Shown one piece after another: positions 33,182-43,165 of a stretch of 64,000 nucleotides of DNA. Origin of the DNA: Elsinoe arachidis (lineage: Eukaryota; Ascomycota; Dothideomycetes; Myriangiales; Elsinoaceae). The notes under the pieces are model-generated. The model was given only the letters and a program-made list of their open reading frames with translations, was not told where the DNA came from and ran no database searches. The stretch spans positions 1,178,001-1,242,000 of the forward strand of contig JAAPAX010000009.1 of the NCBI GenBank assembly GCA_013372555.1. The letters run 5' to 3'. The translations under genes and the position numbers were made by a program. Numbering within the stretch: the first letter of the stretch is position 1; each line of letters begins with the position of its first letter.

Positions 33182-34090
33182 CTACAAAGCCATAGCCAAA
33201 ACCGCTCCCATAGCCCCCACCACCGCCGGCCCCGCCATCCCCACCACCTTCACCGCAGCATTCCCCGTCTGCGTCGCCACGGCCGACGAACTCGAAGCCC
33301 CCGTGCCAGTAGGCGCCACCGTCGCCGAACCCCCGGACGCCGTAGCAGTCCCATTCGTCGCATTCCCGCCAGCACTCGTCCTCGGCGCCCTAGCAACCAC
33401 ATAATCCGCCGCCACATCGCCATACTCCCTCACATACCCAATATGCACCAACAAACTCGCATTCCCCAGCGTTCCCGAATCACAAAACGTGTCCTCAGCA
33501 TCACAGTAACTCTGCATCTTATACCCGACCCCCGTGCTCTCCCAGCTCTCGGTATTATTCCTCGGGAAATAGCCATTCCTCGTCGAATTCCCCACCAGAA
33601 AGCTCTCCCCTGCAACATTCGCCGGATCACCCATCATGATCACCGCAGCGATCTGATCGAGGTACTTCTGCCCCACCCCCGTCCCGTTCACGAACGCAGG
33701 GAACCTCGCATAGTCCCCTCCGATCAGCGCGTCCCCGATAATGTGCGCGCCCTGGCTGTACCCCAGCAACGCCATGCGGCCCGTGGGACACGCATCGCCG
33801 TACGCCTTGATGAGCGCGGAGATGTTCCCCACGCCTTGTGGCTGTGACTCTGTGTAGGGTGGGTTGGTGATGGTGGCGGGGTAGGGGACCCAGATGGCGT
33901 CGGACTGCGGGACGCGGGACAGGATGGCGTCCTTGACGGGGGCGAGGGTGCCGAAGCCCGGGGGCTCGTTGGAGGCGCGGGCGATGATGAGGTGTAGGCC
34001 GGCGACGCAGGTGATGGGGACGTTGGCTTGGGCGGTGGCGAGGGGGGCGAGGAAGGCGAGTGCGGCGGGGAGGAGAGGGGTGGACTTCAT
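33182..34090 (-). CDS. Secreted cutinase-family esterase (CE5, acetylxylan esterase/cutinase-like)
   Basis: A single 302-aa frame. Signal peptide at residues 1-20. The cutinase fold motifs are present: GYSQG with nucleophile Ser112, Asp200 in the CDAEDTFC segment, and His216 in LVHIGY. Paired cysteines (about 28/101 and 196/203) match the family disulfides. Residues 237-275 form a Ser/Thr/Gly/Ala-rich linker, and the last 20 residues are hydrophobic, so the protein may be GPI-anchored to the membrane or wall. It would hydrolyse ester bonds in cutin, acetylated xylan or similar polymers outside the cell. The NEPPGFGTL segment is more like the acetylxylan esterase/mycobacterial branch than classical plant-pathogen cutinases, but substrate cannot be assigned. 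GC is high with strong third-position C bias. Confidence 0.9.
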   Translation of the reverse strand: MKSTPLLPAALAFLAPLATAQANVPITCVAGLHLIIARASNEPPGFGTLAPVKDAILSRVPQSDAIWVPYPATITNPPYTESQPQGVGNISALIKAYGDACPTGRMALLGYSQGAHIIGDALIGGDYARFPAFVNGTGVGQKYLDQIAAVIMMGDPANVAGESFLVGNSTRNGYFPRNNTESWESTGVGYKMQSYCDAEDTFCDSGTLGNASLLVHIGYVREYGDVAADYVVARAPRTSAGGNATNGTATASGGSATVAPTGTGASSSSAVATQTGNAAVKVVGMAGPAVVGAMGAVLAMAL

Positions 34091-34851
34091 GATTGCGGTT
34101 GTAGGAGGGAAGGATGGAAGGGCGGGAGAAGGAGGATGGAAGGAGATGAAGCTTACTTGTGGTCCAGACAGGCACGGGGAATGAGATGGTTTTGGGGCTT
34201 GGATCGTGGATGCTCCGCAGAGTTTGGGGATGCCTCGGTTGCAAAAGGCAGATCTGCGAGTAGTTTGGTTTCATGACGATTTTTAGATCCGGAATTTGGT
34301 GGCAGGGCCGACGACGGATATTTCGTGCCGCGTGCCTCGCGAATGGGGAAACTGTTCACGGGACCTGTGAGACTGGCGGTTGGATTGTTCTGGAAATGGA
34401 GCATCATGGCGGGACGAAAACTACCGTCTTGCTCTAAGCGATGGCTGTGATGAACGCGCTGTACAGAATGGAAGGAGAATAGAAGAAGAAGAATCTGCTG
34501 TTACGGAAATCTCATGTGGTGCGTAAACCATGGGTGGGGAAATTTCATCAGTTCCAGAGGCTTACCACCTATTGAATGTCAAACAAATTGATGGCTTACC
34601 ACGGACGTGCCGACCTTCCTAGCACGTAAGTACAGAAAATCACAGCATGCAGGAGATCGAGGACAAGTAGAATGGACTAGCTTTTATTTGCCATCTGCCA
34701 CTGCGAGATTATCCACAAGGATATCCATCTAAAAATACAAACTACGCATGCCTCTCATCTACTGCGAAAAGCAAGATGCATTATGCGGTCCCCATGCTCA
34801 TGAACTCTGCTGTGATTCGTCAAACGCCTAGCTCTTTCTCCATCTGACCAT
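34091..34851. other. Intergenic region between esterase and Hsp90
   Basis: Holds the esterase promoter (minus strand, above 34090) and the Hsp90 3' region. No gene or RNA seen. Confidence 0.5.
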
Positions 34852-36969
34852 CTAGTCAACCTCCTCCATGGCGCTCTCGCCAGTGGCCTCAGCGGCAGGA
34901 GCAGCCTCGGCGGCAGCAGTCTCCTCGGAGGTCTCGGTGTCCTCGTCGACGTTCAGACCGAGGGAGACGAGCTTGTGAATGCGCTCGGCGTACTGAGCTG
35001 GCTCCTCGATGGTGAAACCAGAGACGAGGAGGGAGGTCTCGTAGAGAAGCTGGGTGATCGACTTGACAGTGCGGTCGTTCTCACCGTCAGACTCGACCTT
35101 CTTCTTGAGCTCCTTGATGATGGGAGACTTGGGGGAAATCTCGAAAGTCTTCTTGCTGGACATGTAGGAAGACATGGAGGTGTCACGAAGAGCCTGAGCC
35201 TTCATGATGCGCTCCATGTTGGCGGACCAACCGAACTGGCCGGTACGGATGGCGCAAGGGGAGCCAACGAGCTTGTGGGAAACAACAACCTTCTCAACCT
35301 TGTCACCGAGGACGTTCTTCAGGCTCTTGGCCAAGTTCTCGTACTCCTTCTCCTCCTCCTCACGTGCCTTCTTCTCCTCATCGGTCTCTTCAAGCTCGAA
35401 GTCCTTGGTGATATCAACCAGCTTCTTGCCGTCAAACTCCTTGAGCTGAGTGCAAGCGTACTCGTCAATGGGGTCGACAAGGAAGAGGACTTCAAAGTCC
35501 TTGGCCTTGAGAGCGTCGAGGAAGGGAGACTTGACAACAGCCTTGGTAGACTCGCCAGTAATGTAGTAGATGTTCTTCTGGTGCTCGGGCATGCGGGTGA
35601 CGTAGTCAGTGAGGGAGGTGGTCTCCTCGCCGGACTTGGTGGAGTTGTAGCGGAGGAGCTTGGCGAGCTGCTGGCGGTTCTGAGAGTCCTCGTGGATACC
35701 GAGCTTGATGTTCTTGCTGAAAGCGGTATAGAACTTGTCAAAGTTCTCACGATCCTCGGCAATCTCGTTGAAGAGCTCGAGAGACTTCTTGACGATGTTC
35801 TTGCGGATGACCTTCATGATCTTGTTCTGCTGGAGAGTCTCACGGGACAAGTTGAGAGGCAGATCCTCAGAGTCGACAACACCCTTGACGAAGCTGAGCC
35901 ACTCTGGGACGAGATCGGTGGCATCGTCAGTGATGAAGACACGGCGGACGTAGAGCTTGATGTTGTTCTTCGTCTTCTTGGTCTCGAACAGGTCGAATGG
36001 AGCACGCTTGGGCACGAAGAGGATAGCACGGAATTCGAGCTGACCTTCAACGGAGAAGTGCTTGACAGCGAGGTGGTCCTCCCAGTCGTTGGAGAGGGTC
36101 TTGTAGAATGAGCCGTACTCTTCGGCGGTGATGTCTTGAGGGTTGCGAGTCCAGATGGGCTTGGTCTTGTTCAACTCCTCCTCCTCAATCTTGCTCTCCT
36201 TGACCTTCTTGGTCTTCTTCTCCTTCTTCTTTTCTTCCTCCTCATCATCAACCTCCTCAATCTTGGGCTTCTTGTCGTCATCTTCCTCGACCTTTGATTC
36301 CTCAGCATCCTCATCAGGGACCTCCTTCTCGGTCTCCTTGAGCACGTGGAGGTAGATAGGGTAGGAGATGAACTCCGAGTGCTTCTTGACGACCTCCTTG
36401 ATCCTGCTCTCGTTCAGGTAGTCGGTCTGCTCATCCTTGAGGTGAAGGATGATCTTGGTACCGCGACCAAGCTGCTCGCCCTCGGTGTCGGTGGTGAGTG
36501 TGAAGGTACCACCAGCGGACGACTCCCAGATGTACTGCTCATCATCGTTGTTCTTGGAGATGACGGTGACACGGTCGGCCACAAGGTAGGCGGAGTAGAA
36601 ACCGACACCGAATTGACCAATCATGGAAATGTCAGCGCCAGCAGTCAAGGCCTCCATGAACTGCTTGGTGCCGGAGCGGGCGATGGTACCCAAGTTGTTG
36701 ACGAGGTCAGCCTTGGTCATACCGATACCCGTGTCGCGGATGGTGAGGGTCTTGCCCTCTTTGTCGGGAATGACATCGATTCTGAGATCCTTGCCGGAGT
36801 CGAGCTTGCTGGGATCTGAGAGGGCTTCATAGCGGATCTTGTCGAGCGCATCTGAGGCGTTGGAGATGAGTTCTCGCAGGAAGATCTCCTTGTTTGAGTA
36901 GACGGTGTTGATGATGAGGGACAGGAGTTGCGAGATCTCCGCCTGAAACTCGAAGGTTTCTGTCGACAT
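34852..36969 (-). CDS. hsp90: Cytosolic heat-shock protein Hsp90
   Basis: An intronless 705-aa frame of the expected family length. The N-terminal ATPase carries ELISNASDALDKIR (about 33-46), the ATP-lid motifs DTGIGM and GTIARSGT, and GQFGVGFYSAYLVAD. A charged Lys/Glu-rich linker covers about residues 215-265, then middle-domain motifs including YVRRVFI and LPLNLSRE. The protein ends in MEEVD, the TPR co-chaperone docking signal of cytosolic Hsp90. It is an ATP-dependent chaperone for kinases, steroid-receptor-like clients and transcription factors. It is divergent from the RNA cyclase gene, with a 464-bp shared promoter containing a heat-shock element. The codon choice is strongly C-biased, as in highly expressed fungal genes. 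The antisense strand has a 378-codon open frame (34975-36111), which is an artefact of this bias. Confidence 0.98.
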   Translation of the reverse strand: MSTETFEFQAEISQLLSLIINTVYSNKEIFLRELISNASDALDKIRYEALSDPSKLDSGKDLRIDVIPDKEGKTLTIRDTGIGMTKADLVNNLGTIARSGTKQFMEALTAGADISMIGQFGVGFYSAYLVADRVTVISKNNDDEQYIWESSAGGTFTLTTDTEGEQLGRGTKIILHLKDEQTDYLNESRIKEVVKKHSEFISYPIYLHVLKETEKEVPDEDAEESKVEEDDDKKPKIEEVDDEEEEKKKEKKTKKVKESKIEEEELNKTKPIWTRNPQDITAEEYGSFYKTLSNDWEDHLAVKHFSVEGQLEFRAILFVPKRAPFDLFETKKTKNNIKLYVRRVFITDDATDLVPEWLSFVKGVVDSEDLPLNLSRETLQQNKIMKVIRKNIVKKSLELFNEIAEDRENFDKFYTAFSKNIKLGIHEDSQNRQQLAKLLRYNSTKSGEETTSLTDYVTRMPEHQKNIYYITGESTKAVVKSPFLDALKAKDFEVLFLVDPIDEYACTQLKEFDGKKLVDITKDFELEETDEEKKAREEEEKEYENLAKSLKNVLGDKVEKVVVSHKLVGSPCAIRTGQFGWSANMERIMKAQALRDTSMSSYMSSKKTFEISPKSPIIKELKKKVESDGENDRTVKSITQLLYETSLLVSGFTIEEPAQYAERIHKLVSLGLNVDEDTETSEETAAAEAAPAAEATGESAMEEVD

Positions 36970-37433
36970 GATTGTGACTGTGAGTGTGAAAGGATTCTTC
37001 TGATGGGAAGTGGGCGGATGAGATGAAAGTCTTCAGCAGTGCGTGACTGATGAGATGGAAGGAAGATGAAGCAAGAGATGCTAATTCGTCAAATTCGTGT
37101 AGATGTTTGCTGCGAATTGAGAAGTGGTGCGGTGGTGAGAATTTGTACAGAGCTCAGACTTTCTGTTCAGCTTCCTGCAGGACGCGTCCAGAATCTTCTA
37201 CAGCTCTCTGGAGGGTCTAGCCAATCAGCGCGTGACGTGGCCGCGGAAGTGGTCAAAGCTCCTCTGCCTTTTGGTTGTCTTGCCAATTCGGATCACTTTC
37301 AGGTCACCGCAAGTGTCGACTCACCGCAGAGAAAGAACTATGCATCAGATTGCATTTATTGGAACGGTTGACTGTAAGTATATGTCGCGTGCAAGATCTC
37401 TCTTTCATTCATTTCCGTGTATCACATGTAATT
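36970..37433. promoter_or_regulatory. Divergent promoter of Hsp90 and RNA cyclase with HSE and CCAAT
   Basis: AGAATCTTCT at 37190-37199 contains GAAnnTTC, a two-unit heat-shock element about 220 bp upstream of the Hsp90 ATG. A partial third unit lies beside it. CCAAT is at 37221-37225 and a CRE-like TGACGT at 37233-37238. The HSE most likely serves Hsp90 through Hsf1. Whether it also affects the cyclase is not visible. Confidence 0.6.
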
Positions 37434-38741
37434 ATGGTCGTTCAATTTGATGGCAAGACATTTGAAGGCGGAGGCCAGCTTGTGCGTACAGCGATTTGCT
37501 TGTCTGCCTTGACCGGCAAGGCCATCAGAATAGACGATGTCAGAGGCAACAGGGCTGGCGGAGGTGGCTTGAAAGCGTGAGTTCACATGCATCGCACATG
37601 GCCGTCACATGCTGACGAGGACTGTTCCTGAAGTCAACATCTCACTTGTGTACACTGGCTGCAGCGAGCATGTGCTGCCAAAGTCGACGGCGATAATAAG
37701 GGCAGTAAGACTCTACATTTCCGCCCAGGAAAGATAAAGCGTGGTCTAGAACCTGTCTGGACACACGCGAATGCTTTCAATGGTCAGGAACATATTGAGA
37801 CACACGTGAGCATAGGGAGTGCAGGCTCAACGACACTCGCCCTCCAGGCTATCCTACCTTTTGTTCTTTTCTCCGATCTGGTACCACGGACTTCAATCAT
37901 TCGACTCAAGTTCAGCGGAGGTACCAATGTCCCAGCATCTCTATCTTTCGAATACGTTGATCAAGTTCTTCTTCCAACTCTTCGACACATCACGAAAACG
38001 GACATGGCAGTAAAGTTGCATGAAAGAGGCTGGACACACGGTCCAGCTACGATTGGACAGTTTGTGATGGAGCTGAAGCCTGCGCTGGTAGGATCATGTC
38101 CTGTATTCGACCTATCCCCTACGAGCCCAGATGTTAAACCAAGACGGCCTGCCAAGATACAGGCAACTTGTATCATACCCAAAAAGTGTATACAGCAGTG
38201 TCGGAAGGACTTACCACCGGCTATCCAGCAAGCCTTCAAGATAGCGTCGGGAGATGTCAACAACCTTGTATCTATTTCGTGTGAGGACAGCGGCCACGAC
38301 AAACGGCTATACATCATCCTAGTTGCCACTGTTCCTAGCGACTCTGGCGATTATCAATACAGACTCGGAGCGGATTGGTTGTATGATCGAAAGCTCCGGT
38401 CTCACGAAGAAGCTACAGGCGATATGATCAAAAACGTCACAGAAGACCTCGCACGCCAGTGGGCATCGGGAGCCTACGTCGACAAGCATATGCGAGATCA
38501 ACTAGTAATATTCCAGGCACTCGCTGATGGAAGGAGTAAGTTGTACGGTGGTAGTATTGAAGACGACACAGAGGACTTGCAACCGCCCGACCTGCATGCT
38601 CGAACTGCGGAATGGGTATGTTCAAAGCTGCTTGGTGCGACCTTTGACGGGGAAGGAACATGTGACGGTATTGCACTGCGTGGGATGGAAGACGAGGATG
38701 TCGATCTGCTTGGGGAGCGCCTACAGGGTCTGCAGGCCTGA
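37434..38741 (+). CDS. RNA 3'-terminal phosphate cyclase (RtcA/RTCD1 family)
   Basis: Exons 37434-37576 and 37634-38741 give 416 aa. The intron is GTGAGT...CTGAAG with CTGAC as branch point; the AAG acceptor is a rarer but valid AG. The N-terminus reads FDGKTFEGGGQLVRTA and GNRAGGGGLKAQH, the conserved start of the family. Later motifs are SIGSAGSTTL and GGTNVP, then VDKHMRDQL with the catalytic His333 that accepts AMP. This His distinguishes true cyclases from the inactive nucleolar paralogue Rcl1. It converts RNA 3'-phosphates to 2',3'-cyclic phosphates using ATP. The protein is longer than the usual 340-370 aa because of insertions around residues 195-235 and near the C-terminus. Confidence 0.93.
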
Positions 38742-39633
38742 GGCTGTTGTGTGGAGAGGCTGGATCAATATCAATCCGCTTCAAATCCTTCACGTGATCC
38801 GTATGTCCTCATCCGTCATGCGGCACAGCTTTTGAGCTTGACTGCCATAATTTCATTCTTTCCAAAGCTTACACATTCTGTATCGAGACCATTTCGTGCC
38901 ATGACTTGCAAACTTCCGATCTCGCCATATCGGCTGATACTCGGATCTCCACCCCGTTCGTGTTGATGCTTGGTTTGCTTGGTTGAATAGATTAAAGTCA
39001 AGAATCCCAAAAGCTTTGGCCGCCTGGACATCAGGGAACTGTCCGTCTTCCACCAACCGACGACATCAACCCATCTCATGCCAATGCACCAATGCAACAT
39101 TGATTGCATTTATCACCGGCTTCGCTGGCGCTAATCTGGACCCCCGTGGGTCATGCAGAGCTGCAGGTCTACGCATTCGCTTACCCTTTCCAGAGATAGC
39201 GTGGCCACGAGGTCGCATACCGGGCCCACTGATAAGGGTCCATTAATCAACAACCCTACCAAAGTCAACAAACTCGGAAGTACACATGGCTGTTGATCTG
39301 GAGAAACGTGGCCGACGAAGCTTTCTCTCTGTCACATCAACAGCGGGATAGAGTTGAGCTGATTGACGCCATTCCAATGATCTCCTCAACCAGCCGTGGA
39401 TCACAGCAGATAAGCCATTCACGACTTCTGCCGCGTGTGTCCGAGGAACTCTAGGCATTGCAATTTCGCCTCCTCGACTGTGCCACCGACGCTATAGAGC
39501 GGGGATGAGCACCGGACGCGGACGGGCGACTTGGGGCTAAAGTACCTGCGTCGCTGATCTTGGGATTGCGGCGTTACATTGCAAAGTTTTTGTAATGCCA
39601 TTGACCTGCCCGGTCGCGGCAGATGAGTATGGG
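38742..39633. other. Intergenic region upstream of the amine oxidase
   Basis: No gene recognised. Short frames only. It contains the cyclase 3' flank and the amine oxidase promoter. Confidence 0.5.
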
Positions 39634-39641
39634 TATAAGTA
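39634..39641 (+). promoter_or_regulatory. TATA box of the copper amine oxidase gene
   Basis: TATAAGTA lies 80 bp before the ATG at 39714 and is followed by a pyrimidine-rich leader. Confidence 0.5.
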
Positions 39642-39713
39642 GGTATCTTTCCTCTGGTGGGAACGGAAGGTTGCGACTCGTTTGGAGCTCTTCTGCCCTG
39701 GACTGCTTTCACC

Positions 39714-42259
39714 ATGAAGTTCTCTCTTCCTTTGTTCGCATCTTCTCTTTTGGTGCTCTCTTCACTTCCTACTGCTCTTGCCGCACCGAAGCCCAAGGCA
39801 CCATGGGTTCGTCAACATCAAGCCGAGAGAGCAAAGAAGTTGCTGCTCAAGAGCGGCGCACTTGGTCGCAGATGGGACAACGAGACATACAATCCGCCAG
39901 TCGAGGCTGATGGCGGATGTGCGACCTTCAAGACGACGACCGCCCCATCAGACAATGTATGGGGAGGTCTGACCAACGACGAGTCCGCCGCTGTTGCAAG
40001 CTGGCTATTCTCTCAGCCTGATTTGAACTTGACAGTGGCGGAAGAGGCTGGCGAGTGGGACAACAGCGTGTAGGTTGTCGAAGCCATACAGCTGCGCAAG
40101 ACTGACCAAGCTTAGGCTCCTCATCGAGCTCAACCACCCCAACAAGACCGATGTGCTCTCTTACATCGACGGCGGCGGCCCTGCTCCAGCACGCTATGCT
40201 CACGTCGTGATCAGCGAAAGAGCCACCGAAGACCCAGTCTATGCAGACATCCTCGTCGGGCCTCTGCCCATCGTCAACGGAACTACCACGTGGGAGCCTC
40301 TCGAGTACCCATTGACCCGCAAGACACAAGGCAGAGTTCGCAACCTGGATGCCGACGCAGACACCTTGCGTGCAGAGTGGGTCATCAAGATCGCTAGCAA
40401 CATCTCCGACATTACCCAAGCACTTTGGGGTAAGACTGTCACTGGCGGTGAGAATGACACCATCGATATCTGGGGCATCGACCCGCTCTGGCAAGACGAT
40501 GGACGCATCATTCGTTGGGATACCTTCTGGAACTTCCCTGAAAGCGAATTTGATGCCATTACCCTCCTCCCATTAGGCTTGTACTTCAAGTCTGATGTGA
40601 CTGGTCGAGATCCAGCTCAGTGGAAGTTTGAGGGCTGGCTATACAATGACATCTTCTACGAGACGACTGATGAATTCCGGGCCGCTTTCAACTCTCCCGA
40701 TTTCGTTAGACTGCCACCTAATGTCGAGGGTACCTGGGCCCAAACCGATCAGGCCGGACCAGTACTGCCTTTCGACGATGAATCACCCCCGGTCATGGTC
40801 GCTCCGTCTGGACCTCGATATGCTGTTGATGTCGAGCGGAAGTACGTCGAGTATATGGACTGGTCTTTCTACATTGGCTTTACCAGGGACCTGGGAATGG
40901 CGCTCTATGACAGTAAGATTTAGGATCTTGACTTTTGGAACTACCAAAACTAACAAGTTGTCAGTCAAATACAAGGGCCAACGTATTCTGTACGAGCTCG
41001 GTCTCCAAGAAGCTCTCGCCCACTACGCCTCCAACGATCCGTTCCAGTCAGGCACCGCCTACCTCGACAGCTACTACGGCTTCGGCCCGTACGCCTTCGA
41101 GCTCGTCAACGGCTACGACTGCCCGTCCTACGCGACCTACCTCAACTCTACCTTCTACGTCTCCGAGCAGACCCGCACCCACCTGAACAGCATCTGCCTC
41201 TTCGAATACGACGCCGACTACCCCATGCAACGCCACTCCACCTCGTCCTACGTGTCAGTCCGCAAGAACGTCTACCTCACAGTCCGCTCCGTATCCACCG
41301 TCGGAAACTACGACTACTCCTTCTCCTACACCTTCTCCCAAGACGGCACCATCGGCATGGAAGTGCGGGCATCAGGCTACATCCAATCCACCTACGGCGC
41401 CTCCTACAACGCCGATTTCGGATGGCAAATCCAAGACGCCCTGTCCGGCAGCATGCACGACCACGTCCTCAACTACAAAGCCGACTTCGACATCCTGGGT
41501 ACCAACAACTCTCTCCTCATCCAGGACCAAATCCCCGTCTCGCGCTCCTTCTCCTGGTCCCCCACACCCCGCAACACAATGCAACTCGTCCGCTCCTACG
41601 TCCCCTCCGAAGCCTCCTCACGTCTCTTCTGGGGCCCCAACGGCGCCACAGAGTACATGATCGTCAACCGCGCTTCCCCCAACAAATACGGCTCCCCACG
41701 AGGGTACCGCATCCTGCCCTCCGCCCCCACGGCCCACTTGACCGTCCAAAACAGCACCAACCTCCGCAACTCGGCCAACTGGGCCTCCCACGACGTGCAA
41801 GTCACGCGGCAACACGACTACGAGCCCCGCGCCGCACACCCTTACAATTCCCAAGACGTGCACGACCCCCCGATTGATTTCGACAAGTTCTTCAACGATG
41901 AGAGTCTGGATCAGGAGGATCTGGTGGTGTGGTTGAATTTGGGGATGCATCATGTGCCGCACACGGGGGACTTGCCGAACACGGTGTTCACGACGGCGCA
42001 TAGTGGGATTCAGTTCATGCCGTTGAATTATTTCGAGGGAGACACGGGGAAGCAGACTGTGCAGCAGGTGAGGATCGATTATGGGGGTGGGGAGGTGAGT
42101 AGCGTGGAGAGATTTGGGCAGGGGAAGGGGGATGGGCAGTGTGCTTTGGAGTATGAGAAGGTGCCGGAGGGGTTGGAGGGGTATAAGGGTGATGTGGTCA
42201 TTAGGAAGTTTCCGTATGATCCCAATGATCCGTTTTATCAGACGGATTCGATTTCGTAG
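39714..42259 (+). CDS. Secreted copper amine oxidase
   Basis: Exons 39714-40069, 40116-40912 and 40965-42259 join to 815 aa. Introns are 46 and 52 nt with GTAGGT...CTTAG and GTAAGA...GTCAG. A signal peptide (residues 1-23) precedes the N2/N3-type domains (NKTDVLSYIDGG region). The catalytic domain shows the base Asp419 in YLDSYYGFG and the topaquinone precursor Tyr500 in TVGNYDY. Copper ligands His549 and His551 lie in MHDHVLNY, and the third His is in the conserved GMHHVPHTGD segment near the C-terminus. It oxidises primary amines to aldehydes, releasing ammonia and hydrogen peroxide. The signal peptide points to an extracellular or wall location, unlike peroxisomal fungal homologues. The second half of exon 3 has many C-ending codons, while the last 350 bp is G-rich. 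Confidence 0.92.
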
Positions 42260-42585
42260 ATGGGAGGAGGGGAGGGGGAGGGAAGGGAAGGGCGGGACGG
42301 AAATAGAATTCAGATCGCTAGCGTAATGTATATGGTACAAAGACATGAGAGCCGGATACTTCTACTGTGGGACAAGTTGACACCATTAACACCGTCTGCT
42401 CCTTTGTAGAAAAGACATGATCCAGGAAAAAAGGTATCGATCGTCTGCCGTGATGGAAACAATCATAAAGTATCTTGTGGGGAGTAAGTCGACAATCGTA
42501 CAGGGAAGAGCGCCATTCGTCGTCCAGCCGGTCTATCGGGGGTATCTGGCCGTCATTCGTGGTTGAACTGCAGACAGAAAGCGAC

Positions 42586-43165
42586 TCATGAGGCAGCAAT
42601 CTCGACGGCCTTTTCGTTCATGACCCTCCTCTTGAAGACGGCGTCTTGACCGGACATTCTCCTCCCGAGAGCCCTCTCGAGCTTGGCACCGAGGGCATTC
42701 GTGGAGATCTCCTCGTCCTTCTTGTCGGATGGCACGAAGCGTTGCTTCTCGAGACGCTGGTCGGACATGCGTTCAAAGGTGGCGGCCCATGACTTGAGCT
42801 CGGCCGAGCGGGCGTCTTGGGATGAGGCAGTGGATGGGCTGCGGGCGACCTTGTCTTCGATCTTGATCATGGTGTTGCGGGCGCTGTCGACGGGTTGGGA
42901 TGAGTTGGAGTCCATGGTGGGCGCGATGGATGGATGAAGAGAAGGTGCGCCGGAGTAAGTGCTGAAGCGGACAGAGGTGCGATTGGCAATCGTGGTGGTG
43001 GTGGACTGGAGAGAGGTTGTTAGACGAAGTCGACGAGGTTGCGGGAGAGACGGAAAAAGCAACGGTTGTGGGATTTGACGTTGATGTGCAGTATGGAACG
43101 ACAGACGGTGACGAGGAATGCAGAAAAGAGGCAAGGCAGGTTTCTGAGAGGGGCTAGCTTACCAT
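42586..43165 (-). CDS. Small hypothetical protein, 140 aa
   Basis: The ATG at 43165-43163 is split from the rest by a 157-nt intron (43162-43006) with ATG|GTAAGC and CTCTCTCCAG ends. Exon 2 is 43005-42586. The predicted protein begins M-STTTIANRTSVRFS, is Ser/Thr-rich, then charged and probably helical from about residue 60 (KSWAATFERM, GAKLERALGRRM). It ends in EKAVEIAAS. An alternative start at the internal Met of MDSNSSQ (42915) gives 109 aa. No family is recognised. The exact join of a lone ATG exon to a strong acceptor supports the 140-aa model. Confidence 0.6.

Noticed and set aside
34975..36111. 378-codon plus-strand frame antisense to Hsp90
   Set aside because: It lies entirely opposite Hsp90 coding sequence, is Leu/Val/Glu-rich in the way expected from codon bias, and has no motif.
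37577..37633. Non-canonical splice acceptor in the RNA cyclase gene
   Set aside because: The acceptor is AAG, which is uncommon but still an AG. It gives the correct LKAQH family sequence, so no special mechanism is needed.
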